Shown: one piece after another, positions 32,206 through 39,849 of the stretch
Layout of the letters: every line of letters starts with the position of its first letter
Position numbering within the stretch: the first letter of the stretch is position 1
NCBI GenBank assembly: GCA_038323375.1
Contig: JBBQGV010000002.1
Location: 1 to 64,000, forward strand
From: JABWAJ01 sp038323375
Lineage (GTDB): Bacteria; Bacteroidota; Bacteroidia; Chitinophagales; Saprospiraceae
Reading direction: 5' to 3'
Length of the DNA stretch: 64,000 nt
Program-made: the position numbers and the translations under genes
Notes under the pieces: generated by a model
The model's database searches: none
What the model saw: the letters and a program-made list of their open reading frames with translations, nothing else
Told to the model about the DNA's origin: nothing

Positions 32206-32679
32206 TTAGTTTAAATATCTTCTAAGTATCCAGGCGGTCGTTTCGTGTTGCTCCATCAGTCCGGTCAAAAAGTCGGCTGTTCCGGCATCCTTGTTTTTAT
32301 CAACGCTATCGTCAATGTCTTTTCGTAATTGAACAATCACGGTTTCGTGATCTTCAAGCAGTTCTGATAAGGTATCTTTGGTAGATGAATATTTTCCCGG
32401 ATTTTCTTTGATCGAAGACAGTTTCAGGAATTCCTCCATCGTGCCGATTGTTTTATGGCCTAATTTCCCAATGCGTTCGGCAATTTCATCAATTGCTGCT
32501 TCCAACTGCTTGTATTGATTTTCGTATAATTTATGGAGTTCCATAAAACTTTCACCAGTGACATTCCAGTGTGATTTTCTGGTTTTGATATACAAGGTCA
32601 TCTCGTCGGCCAGCACGCTGGACAAAAGTGCTGCGCCGTTTTTTAAATTCTTTTCAGAAATACCAATATTGGGCTTCAT
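32206..32679 (-). CDS. dps: Dps / starvation-inducible ferritin-like protein
   Basis: A 157-aa mini-ferritin of usual Dps length. The ferroxidase-site residues are visible in RKSHWNVTGESFMELHKLYENQYKQLEAAIDEIAERIGKLG: His and Asp/Glu at about 36, 48, 63 and 67. The C-terminal helix carries LMEQHETTAWILRRYL. As a dodecamer it stores iron and limits Fenton chemistry by consuming hydrogen peroxide; DNA binding would need a basic tail, which is not obvious here. It is the middle gene of an operon under promoter 7, not behind an OxyR-like site, which is unusual for dps. Confidence 0.93.
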   Translation of the reverse strand: MKPNIGISEKNLKNGAALLSSVLADEMTLYIKTRKSHWNVTGESFMELHKLYENQYKQLEAAIDEIAERIGKLGHKTIGTMEEFLKLSSIKENPGKYSSTKDTLSELLEDHETVIVQLRKDIDDSVDKNKDAGTADFLTGLMEQHETTAWILRRYLN

Positions 32680-32712
32680 TGTTTTTAGATTAAATGTGAT
32701 TTTTAAGGTGAC

Positions 32713-32931
32713 TTATTTTGATGTTTTATTGCGGATGATCAGCAGTATACCCCCAACGAGCACAACTCCACCAATAATAGGTGACCATTGGACAAAGTGG
32801 TTCTTTTTTTGGTCGATATCAATGGGGCCGATATCAACTACATTTTCCGTGGTTACATAATTGAATCCGGTATACGCGATCATCAGGATACCAATGACCA
32901 CCAGTGCTATGCCGAGTACTTTTGTTTGCAT
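32713..32931 (-). CDS. Small two-span membrane protein (DUF3185-like)
   Basis: A 72-aa protein. Transmembrane helices at about 4-25 and 49-66 flank a polar loop TTENVVDIGPIDIDQKKNHFVQ, and the C-terminus is RNKTSK. Architecture and the PIIGGVVLVGGILLII segment match short DUF3185-like proteins of Bacteroidota; the protein at 17334-17528 is a relative. It is first in the operon with dps (33-nt gap) under promoter 7, with a long structured leader. Confidence 0.75.
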   Translation of the reverse strand: MQTKVLGIALVVIGILMIAYTGFNYVTTENVVDIGPIDIDQKKNHFVQWSPIIGGVVLVGGILLIIRNKTSK

Positions 32932-32972
32932 TTTTTGAATTTTGTAATATGATTTTTAAAAATGTAGAAAGC

Positions 32973-33019
32973 ACTGGGGTTGTAAAAAAAGGCTTTCACC
33001 TTTTGCTCACAACCCCAGT
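32973..33019 (-). promoter_or_regulatory. Structured leader hairpin upstream of the dps operon
   Basis: ACTGGGGTTGT at 32973-32983 and ACAACCCCAGT at 33009-33019 form a perfect 11-bp stem. Inside it, on the minus strand, AAAGG and CCTTT enclose a small loop followed by a U-run (A-tract 32984-32990). It lies between promoter 7 and the first start codon, so it is transcribed: a candidate attenuator or stability element. Confidence 0.65.
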
Positions 33020-33045
33020 CCAAATTGGGTCCCCACCCTTTGACA

Positions 33046-33112
33046 CAAAATTACTTCCTTAAATCCTGTAAAGCATTACACAATTTATTAGAAAAGTTAC
33101 ACAATTCCCACC
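33046..33112 (-). promoter_or_regulatory. Direct-repeat promoter 7 (small membrane protein-dps operon)
   Basis: TTACACAA at 33076 and TTACACAATTCCCAC from 33097 are 21 bp apart. The -7 box is the full TAATTTTG (CAAA at 33046-33049), 26 nt from the motif. The start codon is 145 bp from the motif, much further than in most copies and nearly identical to promoter 5. Confidence 0.85.
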
Positions 33113-33119
33113 TTGTTAA

Positions 33120-33305
33120 GGAACGTCGCAATAATAAGTTCCTCTTTTCGGCGTGAGGATTTTTTCATCGCACAAGGCGCGAGTAGAGAGCGTAGCCAAA
33201 GCTACGCGACCGACGAAGGCAATTGCGGGAAGTCCGGTGGAAACGCAATTTCGGCGTAGCCAAAAAGCCGCCGCCCAAATCGGGAGGTTATTTTTACGAC
33301 GTTCC
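33120..33305. repeat. Inverted-repeat-bounded element, ~186 bp
   Basis: GGAACGTCG at 33120-33128 and CGACGTTCC at 33297-33305 are the ends, extended by CAATAATAAGTTCCTC and GAGGTTATTTTTA. The centre is a perfect GCGTAGC-CAAA-GCTACGC hairpin. Overall layout matches the other long palindromic elements here. Similar ends (AGGAGCGTGTCGTAAATAA) occur at about 42246-42264 and, reversed, at 60838-60857. No coding potential. Confidence 0.7.
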
Positions 33306-33376
33306 TAATGTGCTGTAAATTCGGATTGGGAGAGGTAGTGCTATCGGTCATTGATAAAGTCAGCCATGGTATAAAA

Positions 33377-33412
33377 CACAAAGACCCATCTCGAATAGAA
33401 ATGAGCCTTGTG
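33377..33412 (-). terminator. Terminator after the 51-aa membrane protein operon
   Basis: CACAAAGACCCAT at 33377-33389 pairs with ATGAGCCTTGTG at 33401-33412 around a short loop, and the minus strand continues with UUUUAU. It closely resembles the hairpin at 25879-25915 in base sequence (CACAAAGACCC against GGCTTTGTG), so both may derive from one mobile or conserved terminator. Confidence 0.65.
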
Positions 33413-33461
33413 CATGTTAATAGAGTAGTCATGGGATTTACCGTAAATAATCTACGGGGCT

Positions 33462-33540
33462 AAGTTTTTGAGATTTAAGTAAATGACCGATTTTGGGGCT
33501 AAATACTACGCAACTATCGGACTGTAAAGACAGACACTAA
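33462..33540. repeat. Family-1 repeat, partial copy
   Basis: Read on the minus strand from 33540, TTAGTGTCTGTCTTTACAG leads into GTCCGATAGTTGCG and then CCCCAAAATCGGTCATTTAC, matching the copies at 6021 and 52297 over about 75 bp. The distal half is missing or diverged. The TAG stop codon of the 51-aa membrane protein (33537-33539) is part of its end. Confidence 0.82.
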
Positions 33541-33692
33541 ATTACCTTTCTTCCCTGAATAACTCTCAGCAGCACCACGATGACTGCAATAACAAGAAGT
33601 ATGTGGATCAGACCTCCCGCGTTGTAACCAACGAATCCGATCAGCCATCCGATAATTAGGATGACAGCAATTATATAAAGCAAATTTCCCAT
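33537..33692 (-). CDS. lmo0937-type small membrane protein
   Basis: A 51-aa protein reading MGNLLYIIAVILIIGWLIGF, then VGYNAGGLIHILLVIAVIVVLLRVIQGRKVI. Two transmembrane helices surround the family motif NAGGLIHILLVIA, recognisable from the lmo0937/DUF5670 family of tiny membrane proteins associated with stress loci. The start ATG follows a purine-rich stretch. The stop codon TAG is supplied by the end of a family-1 repeat. It lies 82 nt downstream of the 107-aa protein and probably shares promoter 8. Confidence 0.85.
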   Translation of the reverse strand: MGNLLYIIAVILIIGWLIGFVGYNAGGLIHILLVIAVIVVLLRVIQGRKVI

Positions 33693-33774
33693 TGTATCTA
33701 AATTTAAGTGTGAAAAAATTGTTGCATTTTGAATTCGCCTTATTCCAGCGTATTTTCAAATGTTTCTAACATGT

Positions 33775-34098
33775 TTAAAGCAAAAGAACCAGCAGCAGAA
33801 TAACCACGAGTAATGCTCCGACAGAAATATATACACCGCCTGAAGCTTGTTGTTTAAGCTCCTTTTTTATGGAACGTACTTCTTTGCGCAGTGCTTTTTT
33901 TTCTGATGTGTTCATATTGGAACGATCCATCTCTTTAATTTCTGTTAGCCGAGCCGTCAATACCCGCACTTCTGCCGACTCAACAGGTGTTGTGGAGGTT
34001 GTCGTAACAGGATCAGTTCCCGACATTGCGCTCAATTGCATAGGGAATACTGACAGCATTAAAAATGCAGCCATTGCATACGGCGTTAGTTTTTTCAT
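33775..34098 (-). CDS. Secreted/membrane-anchored small protein
   Basis: A 107-aa protein with a signal peptide at about 1-24 (MKKLTPYAMAAFLMLSVFPMQLSA), a Thr/Val-rich linker, a charged helical segment (about 45-85, LTARLTEIKEMDRSNMNTSEKKALRKEVRSIKKELKQQ) and a C-terminal hydrophobic helix (about 88-107, GGVYISVGALLVVILLLVLLL). This export-signal, coiled-coil, C-terminal-anchor layout is common in Bacteroidota stress loci, but the protein has no named function. Promoter 8 lies 73 bp upstream of the ATG and ties it to the regulon. Confidence 0.78.
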   Translation of the reverse strand: MKKLTPYAMAAFLMLSVFPMQLSAMSGTDPVTTTSTTPVESAEVRVLTARLTEIKEMDRSNMNTSEKKALRKEVRSIKKELKQQASGGVYISVGALLVVILLLVLLL

Positions 34099-34140
34099 TT
34101 TAAGCGAAATTTAGCATGTGAATTAATTTTCACATCGATA

Positions 34141-34208
34141 CAAAGGTGGGTATCTTTAAGTCTAAAATCGTTACACAACTTTTGAAAAAAATTACATTAT
34201 TCACACAT
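34141..34208 (-). promoter_or_regulatory. Direct-repeat promoter 8 (107-aa protein)
   Basis: TTACACAA at 34171 and TTACATTATTCACAC from 34192 are 21 bp apart. The -7 core TTTG (CAAA at 34141-34144) is 26 nt from the motif. The distal half-site overlaps the stop codon TGA of AraC paralogue 2 (34201-34203), so operator and coding sequence share bases. Confidence 0.86.
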
Positions 34209-34761
34209 TCTCTAACGTGTTGCGCTTTTTTTGCTTGATTTTTTTGAAAAAGGAAGGCGTTAGTCCCGTGACTTTTTTAAACTGGTTGGATAAATGCGCT
34301 ACGCTGCTGTAATTCAGCATATATGATATTTCTGTAAGGTTAAGCTCGTTGTATAACAGCAACTCTTTTACCCGTTCTATTTTGTGCGCGATGATGAAGT
34401 GCTCAATGGTAATGCCCGTTGATTCTGAGAACAGATTGGAAAGATAAGTATAGTCGTAGTTTAGTTTTTCACTGAGGTAATTGGAAAAATTAGTTTTGGG
34501 TGTTTCCCCAGAATAATGCACCATCTCAACGATGACCCCTTTTATTTTTTCAATCAACGCCGCTTTTTTGTCCTCCATCAACTCAAGGCCGGACGCTGAC
34601 AAAGCAATTTTTAGTTGCTCGTGCTGTTCGGCAGTGATATTTTCCTTGACCTCTACTTCGCCCAGATCCACTACGATGAAATGCAGCCCGAGTTTAGTCA
34701 ACTCCGACTTGACCACCATTTTGCAGCGAATCGAGACCATGTATTTGATGTAGAGTTTCAA
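34201..34761 (-). CDS. AraC-type regulator with HMA-like N-terminal domain (paralogue 2)
   Basis: A 186-aa paralogue of the regulator at 17732-18301. The N-terminal HMA-like part is KLYIKYMVSIRCKMVVKSELTKLGLHFIVVDLGEVEV, again starting at TTG. The AraC double helix-turn-helix at about 85-180 includes FSNYLSEKLNYDYTYLSNLFSES, HKIERVKELLLYNELNLTEISYMLNYSSVAHLSNQFKKVTGLTPSFFK. The recognition-helix region NYSSVAHLSNQFKKVTGLTPS is identical between the two, so both should read the same DNA. No full 21-bp repeat is seen upstream, only a lone CATTCACACCTT near 34924. It lies immediately upstream of promoter 8. Confidence 0.88.
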   Translation of the reverse strand: MKLYIKYMVSIRCKMVVKSELTKLGLHFIVVDLGEVEVKENITAEQHEQLKIALSASGLELMEDKKAALIEKIKGVIVEMVHYSGETPKTNFSNYLSEKLNYDYTYLSNLFSESTGITIEHFIIAHKIERVKELLLYNELNLTEISYMLNYSSVAHLSNQFKKVTGLTPSFFKKIKQKKRNTLENV

Positions 34762-35080
34762 TGGATTAGTTTATGAATCGTGAAAGTAATTTGACTCCGG
34801 AAGAGCGGATCGGGTAATCTTTTTGAGCAATCTATCGCCTTGGAAAGACGATGATACCGCCCAAAGATAACAAAAAACTCCGGTACGCCTGTAGGTACGA
34901 AGGATTGAGTTCAGTTTTTTTGGCATTCACACCTTCTATAAACCCAACTTCACCATTTGATGCATTTTTTAGACTGACCATCAATCAGGCACATCTCATC
35001 AATCAGGCGAACTTATTTTTGTTGCAAAGAGTAGATTGACCTGAGTTCTGACTCTTATTCATAAACAAGAACATCTCGTA
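34762..35080. other. Intergenic region between divergent genes
   Basis: About 320 bp between AraC paralogue 2 (minus) and the T9SS gene (plus). There is no reading frame with codon structure. A single half-site-like CATTCACACCTT occurs near 34924 on the plus strand without a partner 21 bp away. Promoters for both flanking genes must lie here, but none is clear. Confidence 0.5.
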
Positions 35081-37224
35081 ATGGAAAAAATGTACATCCT
35101 TATCGCATTCCTTTTTCCGGCATTTATTCCGGAATACAATCACATTGCTGTTCCTCAGCGCCAGGAAGTTGTTTTATCAACCACGTCTTGCAGTATTACA
35201 AATCTTACGATAGACAATGTCAGCGGGTGTCAGGACAACGGTACCGCGGATCCTTTTGACGATTTTTTTACGGCTGACATTTTGGTAGAATTTGTTGATC
35301 CCCCCGCAACCGGACAATTGCGTGTTGAGCTTGGCGAAGATGCTATGTCTGGAGGAGGACTTCTGTCAATAGATGTAGGGGACATCGCAGACCCGGGAAG
35401 CCATACTTTTGAAGCGATTCGGGTTAAAGCGGACGGGGACACCACGGAAATTCCCGTATCTTTTTCTGCTGCACCGTCTTGCAGAGAAACAATTACGAAT
35501 GGCCCGGCTGTGAGCAATTGCTCCGGTTCATTGCCTTGCGAGATCACTGGTGTGACCATTGACAATATTAGCGTATGTAACAACAATGGCACAGCCGATG
35601 CGTCCGATGATTTTTTTACTGCACGGGTATCTGTAAGCTTTTTTAATCCCCGGCAACCGGTGATTTGCGCATTGAGCCGGGAGGTGATGCCCTGCCCGGC
35701 GGCGGAGCTACTTCTGTGCCGGTTGGCAGCTTAAATGAGTTTGGCCACAGTTTCAACGGGGTTCGCTTTAAGGCGGATGGAACGGTGACGGTAGCAGAAG
35801 TAGAATTTACCGCCGATAATGGCTCCTGCGTAAGAACCGCCACAAGCGGAGCGGTAAACAGTTGCTGCGATCTGACCATCGCCAATATTACAGCTACGGC
35901 AGAAAGCTGCCCCAATGCCAGTGATGGGAGTATTGCGATAACTGCAACAACGAGCACAGGTCCATTGACTTATGCCATCTCCGGATCAGTTAACCAAAGT
36001 AATGGTACGGGTGTTTTTACGGGTTTGCCCGATGGCACTTACGCCATCACGGTGACCGACAATGGTGCATCAAATTGTACGGAGAGTGCTTCGGCATTAG
36101 TTGGCGCAGGCGCAGACCAGATACCTCCTGTTACGGTTTGCCGGAACACAACAGTCACCCTTGATGCCACGGGCAATTATACCCTGACGACGGATGATGT
36201 ACTTGACATCGGCGCTTCTTCTGACAATTGTGGTATCGTAAATATAACCGGCAAGTTCCCCGAAACAATCAGTTGTGTACAAGTTGGCCAAACCATCCCG
36301 GTAAACGTGACGGTGAACGACGGAAACGGAAATGCTGCGACTTGCACAGCGCAAATTACCGTGCAGGAAGGTTCGGCTTTGCCAGCAGGTTTTAGCGGCG
36401 AAAATATTGGCAATGCCAATGGGACGAATGCCTTTCAGCCTTGTACCGGCCAAAAATTCATCCTCACGTCTACTGGTTTTTCTACTTCTTCCTCCGATGT
36501 ACATCGCTTTGTTTCGCGCCAATTGTGCGGGAACGGAGAAATCATCGCCCATGTAGTCAGTGCAGGCGGTGGTGGTTGGGCTGGGATTACGCTGCGGGAA
36601 ACAACGGCACCCGGTTCTAAAAAAGTGGCTCTAAAAACGCAGTTTTCGATTAACATCCGACGGGAAATCCGAACGGCGACGAATGGGGCAGTCAGTAACC
36701 TGAACTTCTTCCGCCCCCAGGATACCTGGCTGCGATTGGTGCGCAACGGCGGCAATTTTTCCGGATACACTGCGATGGACGGCGTAAATTGGAATTTTGC
36801 CTTTTCGGCAACGGTCGGCATGGCCGGTTGTATCCGGGTTGGGTTGTTTTCAGAAAGCATCAATACAAACATAGTCACCACAGCAGTTTTTGATCAGGTG
36901 GTAATCACGGGCACCGCCGTTCCTTTGGTCGCACCCGGCATCGGGTCGGTAGTCGTATTTGAAGCGCCGGACTTTCAGGCGTATCCGAATCCGACAACGG
37001 GCGAACTAACCCTTGACCTGAGCGCTTTTGCCAATCATTTGGTGCGCCTCGAAATCAGTAATGTACATGGGCAAACCCTGAACGTGCTGAAACTAAATCC
37101 GGCAGACGGCCACACGGAACGCCTTGATCTTTCCCAATTCCAGGCCGGAATTTACCTGATCGCTGCAAAATCAGAAGGATGGCCCGCTGTTGTAAAACGG
37201 GTCGTTTTCATGGATAAAAAGTAA
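35081..37224 (+). pseudogene. T9SS-secreted repeat protein, interrupted by a 1-nt frameshift
   Basis: Two overlapping frames (35081-35734 and 35665-37224) make one protein of about 714 aa if a base is restored in the C-run at 35648-35651: the first repeat has GATCCCCCCGCAACC where the second has AATCCCCGGCAACC. Restored order: signal peptide (1-20), two homologous about 100-aa units (FFTADILVEFVDPPATGQLRVE; FFTARVSVSFFNP-PATGDLRIEPGGDA), a SprB-like repeat (ITATAESCPNASDGSI to GLPDGTYAITVTDNG), a HYR-like module, a concanavalin-like segment (about 430-600), and a T9SS sorting domain (QAYPNPTTGELTLDLS to VVFMDKK). It is either inactivated or phase-variable, or a sequencing error. Confidence 0.8.
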
Positions 37225-37266
37225 GTTGGCAAGAGGCAAGTTGGCAAGTTGCCAACTTGCCTCTTC
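37219..37266. repeat. GGCAAG-family palindrome between convergent genes
   Basis: GGCAAGAGGCAAGTTGGCAAG and its reverse complement meet around 37245, forming a long hairpin between the T9SS gene stop (TAA 37222-37224) and the end of the serine-hydrolase relic. Same family as 24625-24684 and the inner part of 42121-42229. It probably acts as a bidirectional terminator. Confidence 0.75.
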
Positions 37267-37905
37267 ATTTCAACAAAATCTCATATATCCTATCCAACGT
37301 CTTTTCTATAGCCGCGTGTATGGGGCTTTCCGTAACCGTTCCCAGGTTAATTCCCATGAACAGGTACAAGTTTTTTCCGGGGAAATAATACAACTGGCAC
37401 CCTTCGCCAATGCCACCGCCGCTGTGGCCGTATGCGGTTTGCCCGCAGATGGTGGCGTGGTCTAATCCCAAGCCGTAGGTTGGATTCCCATCCTTGTCCG
37501 TGAACCCACGTCTTTATGACATCCAGCGTAGCCTCAGCAAGCAATTGATTTTCCATGAGACCTTTCAAAAACTTCACGGCATCAACGGGCGTGGCTACAA
37601 TGCCATCATCGCCGATCATGGCAGCTACATTGTTTTGTTGCAGTTGGGACGCATTTTCCAAAATCCCATTGCTGTACTAATAGTTGAATGCACTGATAAA
37701 AGGAATCAAGACCACGAAAAGGGGGATATCCGGGTGGTAGAGGTTCCTGAATTTGGGCATTTTCGGCATGGGCAGGGTGCAGTTGGTAGACTTGGTGAAA
37801 TGATTGATCTACACCATTTCACCGAGCCTGATGTACTGAATTTATCGCACGGTTTTCAAAAGTTCCGATTTTAAATCATCGAATGGGAAAACCCGAAACT
37901 CCAAC
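37265..37905 (-). pseudogene. Serine hydrolase (beta-lactamase-related) relic
   Basis: Minus-strand fragments of a class C beta-lactamase/CubicO-type C-terminal region. One frame gives NNVAAMIGDDGIVATPVDAVKFLKGLMENQLL; a frameshift near 37495-37505 switches to DKDGNPTYGLGLDHATICGQTAYGHSGGGIGEGC (the HSGG motif of the family) and then YFPGKNLYLFMGINLG. An in-frame stop interrupts PPFVVLIPFISAFNY around 37675. The N-terminal half with the SxxK nucleophile is missing. It is clearly non-functional. The remnant of another gene adjoins it at about 37910. Confidence 0.7.
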
Positions 37906-37928
37906 ATTATTTTGTGCCGGTTCTTCCA

Positions 37929-38255
37929 TCAATTTGCAGCCGAGGGTAAAGCGTTTATTCCTAAACTTGCTGAGTCCATAGAACTGGAAGAAAGGATCGC
38001 AATGAGGTAGTTGTTTGCCCAATCCGCCACACTTTTTTTAAGGGCATCGCTGCCGCTTTCTATGTTCGGCCAAACGAGGTTGATGGTCAGACAATTGTAG
38101 CGGAGGGTGTCTGGTTTGTCGCAGTCGGTTCCATGCGTTTTTTCGTATCGGAGGTTACCTACTACAGGCGTTGTTTCAGGCGTTTTTGTGTCGTTTTTGC
38201 AGGAGTAAACACCTGATAGTAGTAACACAAAGAAGGATGTCAAAATTGAGTTTTT
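37929..38255 (-). pseudogene. Truncated lipoprotein (DUF3298-like) fragment
   Basis: About 105 aa remain: a lipoprotein signal (LTSFFVLLLSGVYSCKND, lipobox Cys) followed by a segment resembling the start of DUF3298-type secreted proteins (RYEKTHGTDCDKPDTLRYNCLTINLVWPNI, ALKKSVADWANNYLI). There is no ATG; the frame starts at TTG or an ATA. The C-terminus ends abruptly in unrelated sequence, apparently through a deletion that joined it to the serine-hydrolase relic. Assignment to DUF3298 is tentative. Confidence 0.5.
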
Positions 38256-38443
38256 TATTGTTGTTTGTTTTGAAAGTGCAAAGAAAGCAGTTTAAAGCAT
38301 TGTATTACTTTGAAAGACATCACATTGTTGAAAATCGTAATTTCCGATTTGAAATTTGTTTCGCTTTGGCTTTAAATCTCTTGTATCTTTACCCTATGAA
38401 ATTTTTAAAACCAATGCGTTGATGTTACTAAAAAGAAATAATT

Positions 38444-39250
38444 ATGGAATCAAAAAACATTAAAGCTTGTGGATTCCTGCAGAACGTGTGATAGTTGTAA
38501 GCATGACCTTGAGCAATATTGTTTAAACGGGTTTACGGGAACCTACAATGGGAAAGAAAAATATTTAGGAACGCAAACTTTCGGCGGGTATTCCGAAAAA
38601 ATTGTGGTGGATGAACACTTTGTCCTGAAAGTTCCTTCCAACTTAGATTTGGCTGCCGTTGCGCCTTTGCTTTGCGCCGGAATTACCACCTGGTCGCCGC
38701 TTCGCCACTGGAAAGTTGGGAAAGGCAGTAAAGTAGCGGTGATCGGTTTGGGTGGATTGGGCCACATGGCCATAAAACTCGCAAAAGGATTAGGTGCCGA
38801 TGTTACGCTCTTTTCAAGAACGCCGGGTAAAGAAAAAGACGCGCTGCAATTGGGCGCAGATGCCGTGATCATCTCAACAGACGATGCTCAAATGAAGTCG
38901 GTTAAAGGAAAGTTCGATTTGGTCATTGATACCGTTCCTTATGTACATGATGTGAATCCTTATGTTGCTGCATTAAGTATCAGTGGCACGTTGGTTTTGG
39001 TTGGTTATCTGGGCGGATTAGAACCTGTTTTAAATTCCGTACCCATGATCCTGGGAAGAAAAGCCGTAGCCGGTTCCGTGATCGGGGGTATTGCCGAAAC
39101 CCAGGAAATGCTTGATTTTGCGGGCAACACAACATCGTTTCAGATATTGAAATGGTCAACATGCAGGACATTAACGAAGCTTATGAAAGAATGCTGAAAA
39201 GTGACGTTCGTTATCGGTTTGTCATTGATATGGCTTCGTTGAAGGATTAA
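38444..39250 (+). pseudogene. Zinc alcohol dehydrogenase (YahK/CAD-like), broken
   Basis: Remnant of an about 350-aa NADP-dependent alcohol dehydrogenase. The start (MESKNIKA at 38444) is joined directly to VDSCRTCDSCKHDLEQYC, so about 80 codons including the catalytic-zinc Cys and GHE motif are deleted and the frame is shifted. The structural zinc cysteines and Rossmann core (KVAVIGLGGLGHMAIKLAKGLGADV) remain. Near 39116-39119 a T is missing from a T-run; restoring it recovers the normal end CGQHNIVSDIEMVNMQDINEAYERMLKSDVRYRFVIDMASL. An open frame at 38469-39197 exists but cannot make an active enzyme. Confidence 0.85.
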
Positions 39251-39327
39251 AAAATAATTCTTATTTTGCGCTATGTTTCAATAAAATGCTTTAAAACCAC
39301 CCTATTTTCTTCACATACTTTACCATT

Positions 39328-39783
39328 ATGGCAACCTTCACCTTAAACATCAACGGAAAGAAACAGCAGGTAGACGTTGATCCCGCCACGCCCATGCTTT
39401 GGGTGCTGCGCGACCACCTCAACCTCGTAGGCACCAAGTACGGCTGTGGCATCGCCCAATGCGGTGCCTGTACTATTCACCTCGGCGACGTGGCCATGCG
39501 CTCTTGCCAGTTGGCCGTTTCACAGGTCGGCAACCAGGCCATCACGACCATCGAGGGGCTGTCCGAAAACGGCGACCACCCGATGCAAAAAGCCTGGATA
39601 GAGCACGACGTGCCACAGTGCGGCTACTGTCAGGCCGGGCAAATTATGAACGCCGTCGCATTTTTGAACGCCAATCCCAACCCTGACGATGCCGAAATTG
39701 AAGCTGCTATGCATGGCAACCTTTGCCGTTGCGGCACTTATACCCGCATTAAAGCAGCTATTAAAACTGCGGCGGCTGGTTAG
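39328..39783 (+). CDS. 2Fe-2S subunit of an IorAB-type molybdenum hydroxylase
   Basis: A 151-aa protein with two iron-sulfur clusters: a plant-ferredoxin-type one in YGCGIAQCGACTIHLGD with a further Cys in RSCQ (about 40-62), and a second in VPQCGYCQAGQIMNAV and LCRCGTYTRI (about 98-140). This is the small subunit of isoquinoline 1-oxidoreductase/aldehyde-oxidase-type enzymes that pass electrons from the molybdopterin to an acceptor such as a cytochrome. The large subunit follows after 66 nt. No FAD subunit is present, as in IorAB enzymes. Codon usage is GC-richer than in the upstream region. Confidence 0.93.
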   Translation: MATFTLNINGKKQQVDVDPATPMLWVLRDHLNLVGTKYGCGIAQCGACTIHLGDVAMRSCQLAVSQVGNQAITTIEGLSENGDHPMQKAWIEHDVPQCGYCQAGQIMNAVAFLNANPNPDDAEIEAAMHGNLCRCGTYTRIKAAIKTAAAG

Positions 39784-39849
39784 ATTTGACAAGTTTTTAA
39801 AATTCATCAAATCTCCAGTCTACAAATTCAATAAATTCAACTCATCAAC

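Noticed and set aside
33202..33432. Minus-strand frame of 76 codons
   Set aside because: It runs across the palindromic element 33120-33305 and a terminator hairpin; composition is not protein-like.
34851..35039. Direct-repeat promoter upstream of AraC paralogue 2
   Set aside because: Only a lone CATTCACACCTT is present near 34924; no second half-site 21 bp away and no TTTG at the required distance.
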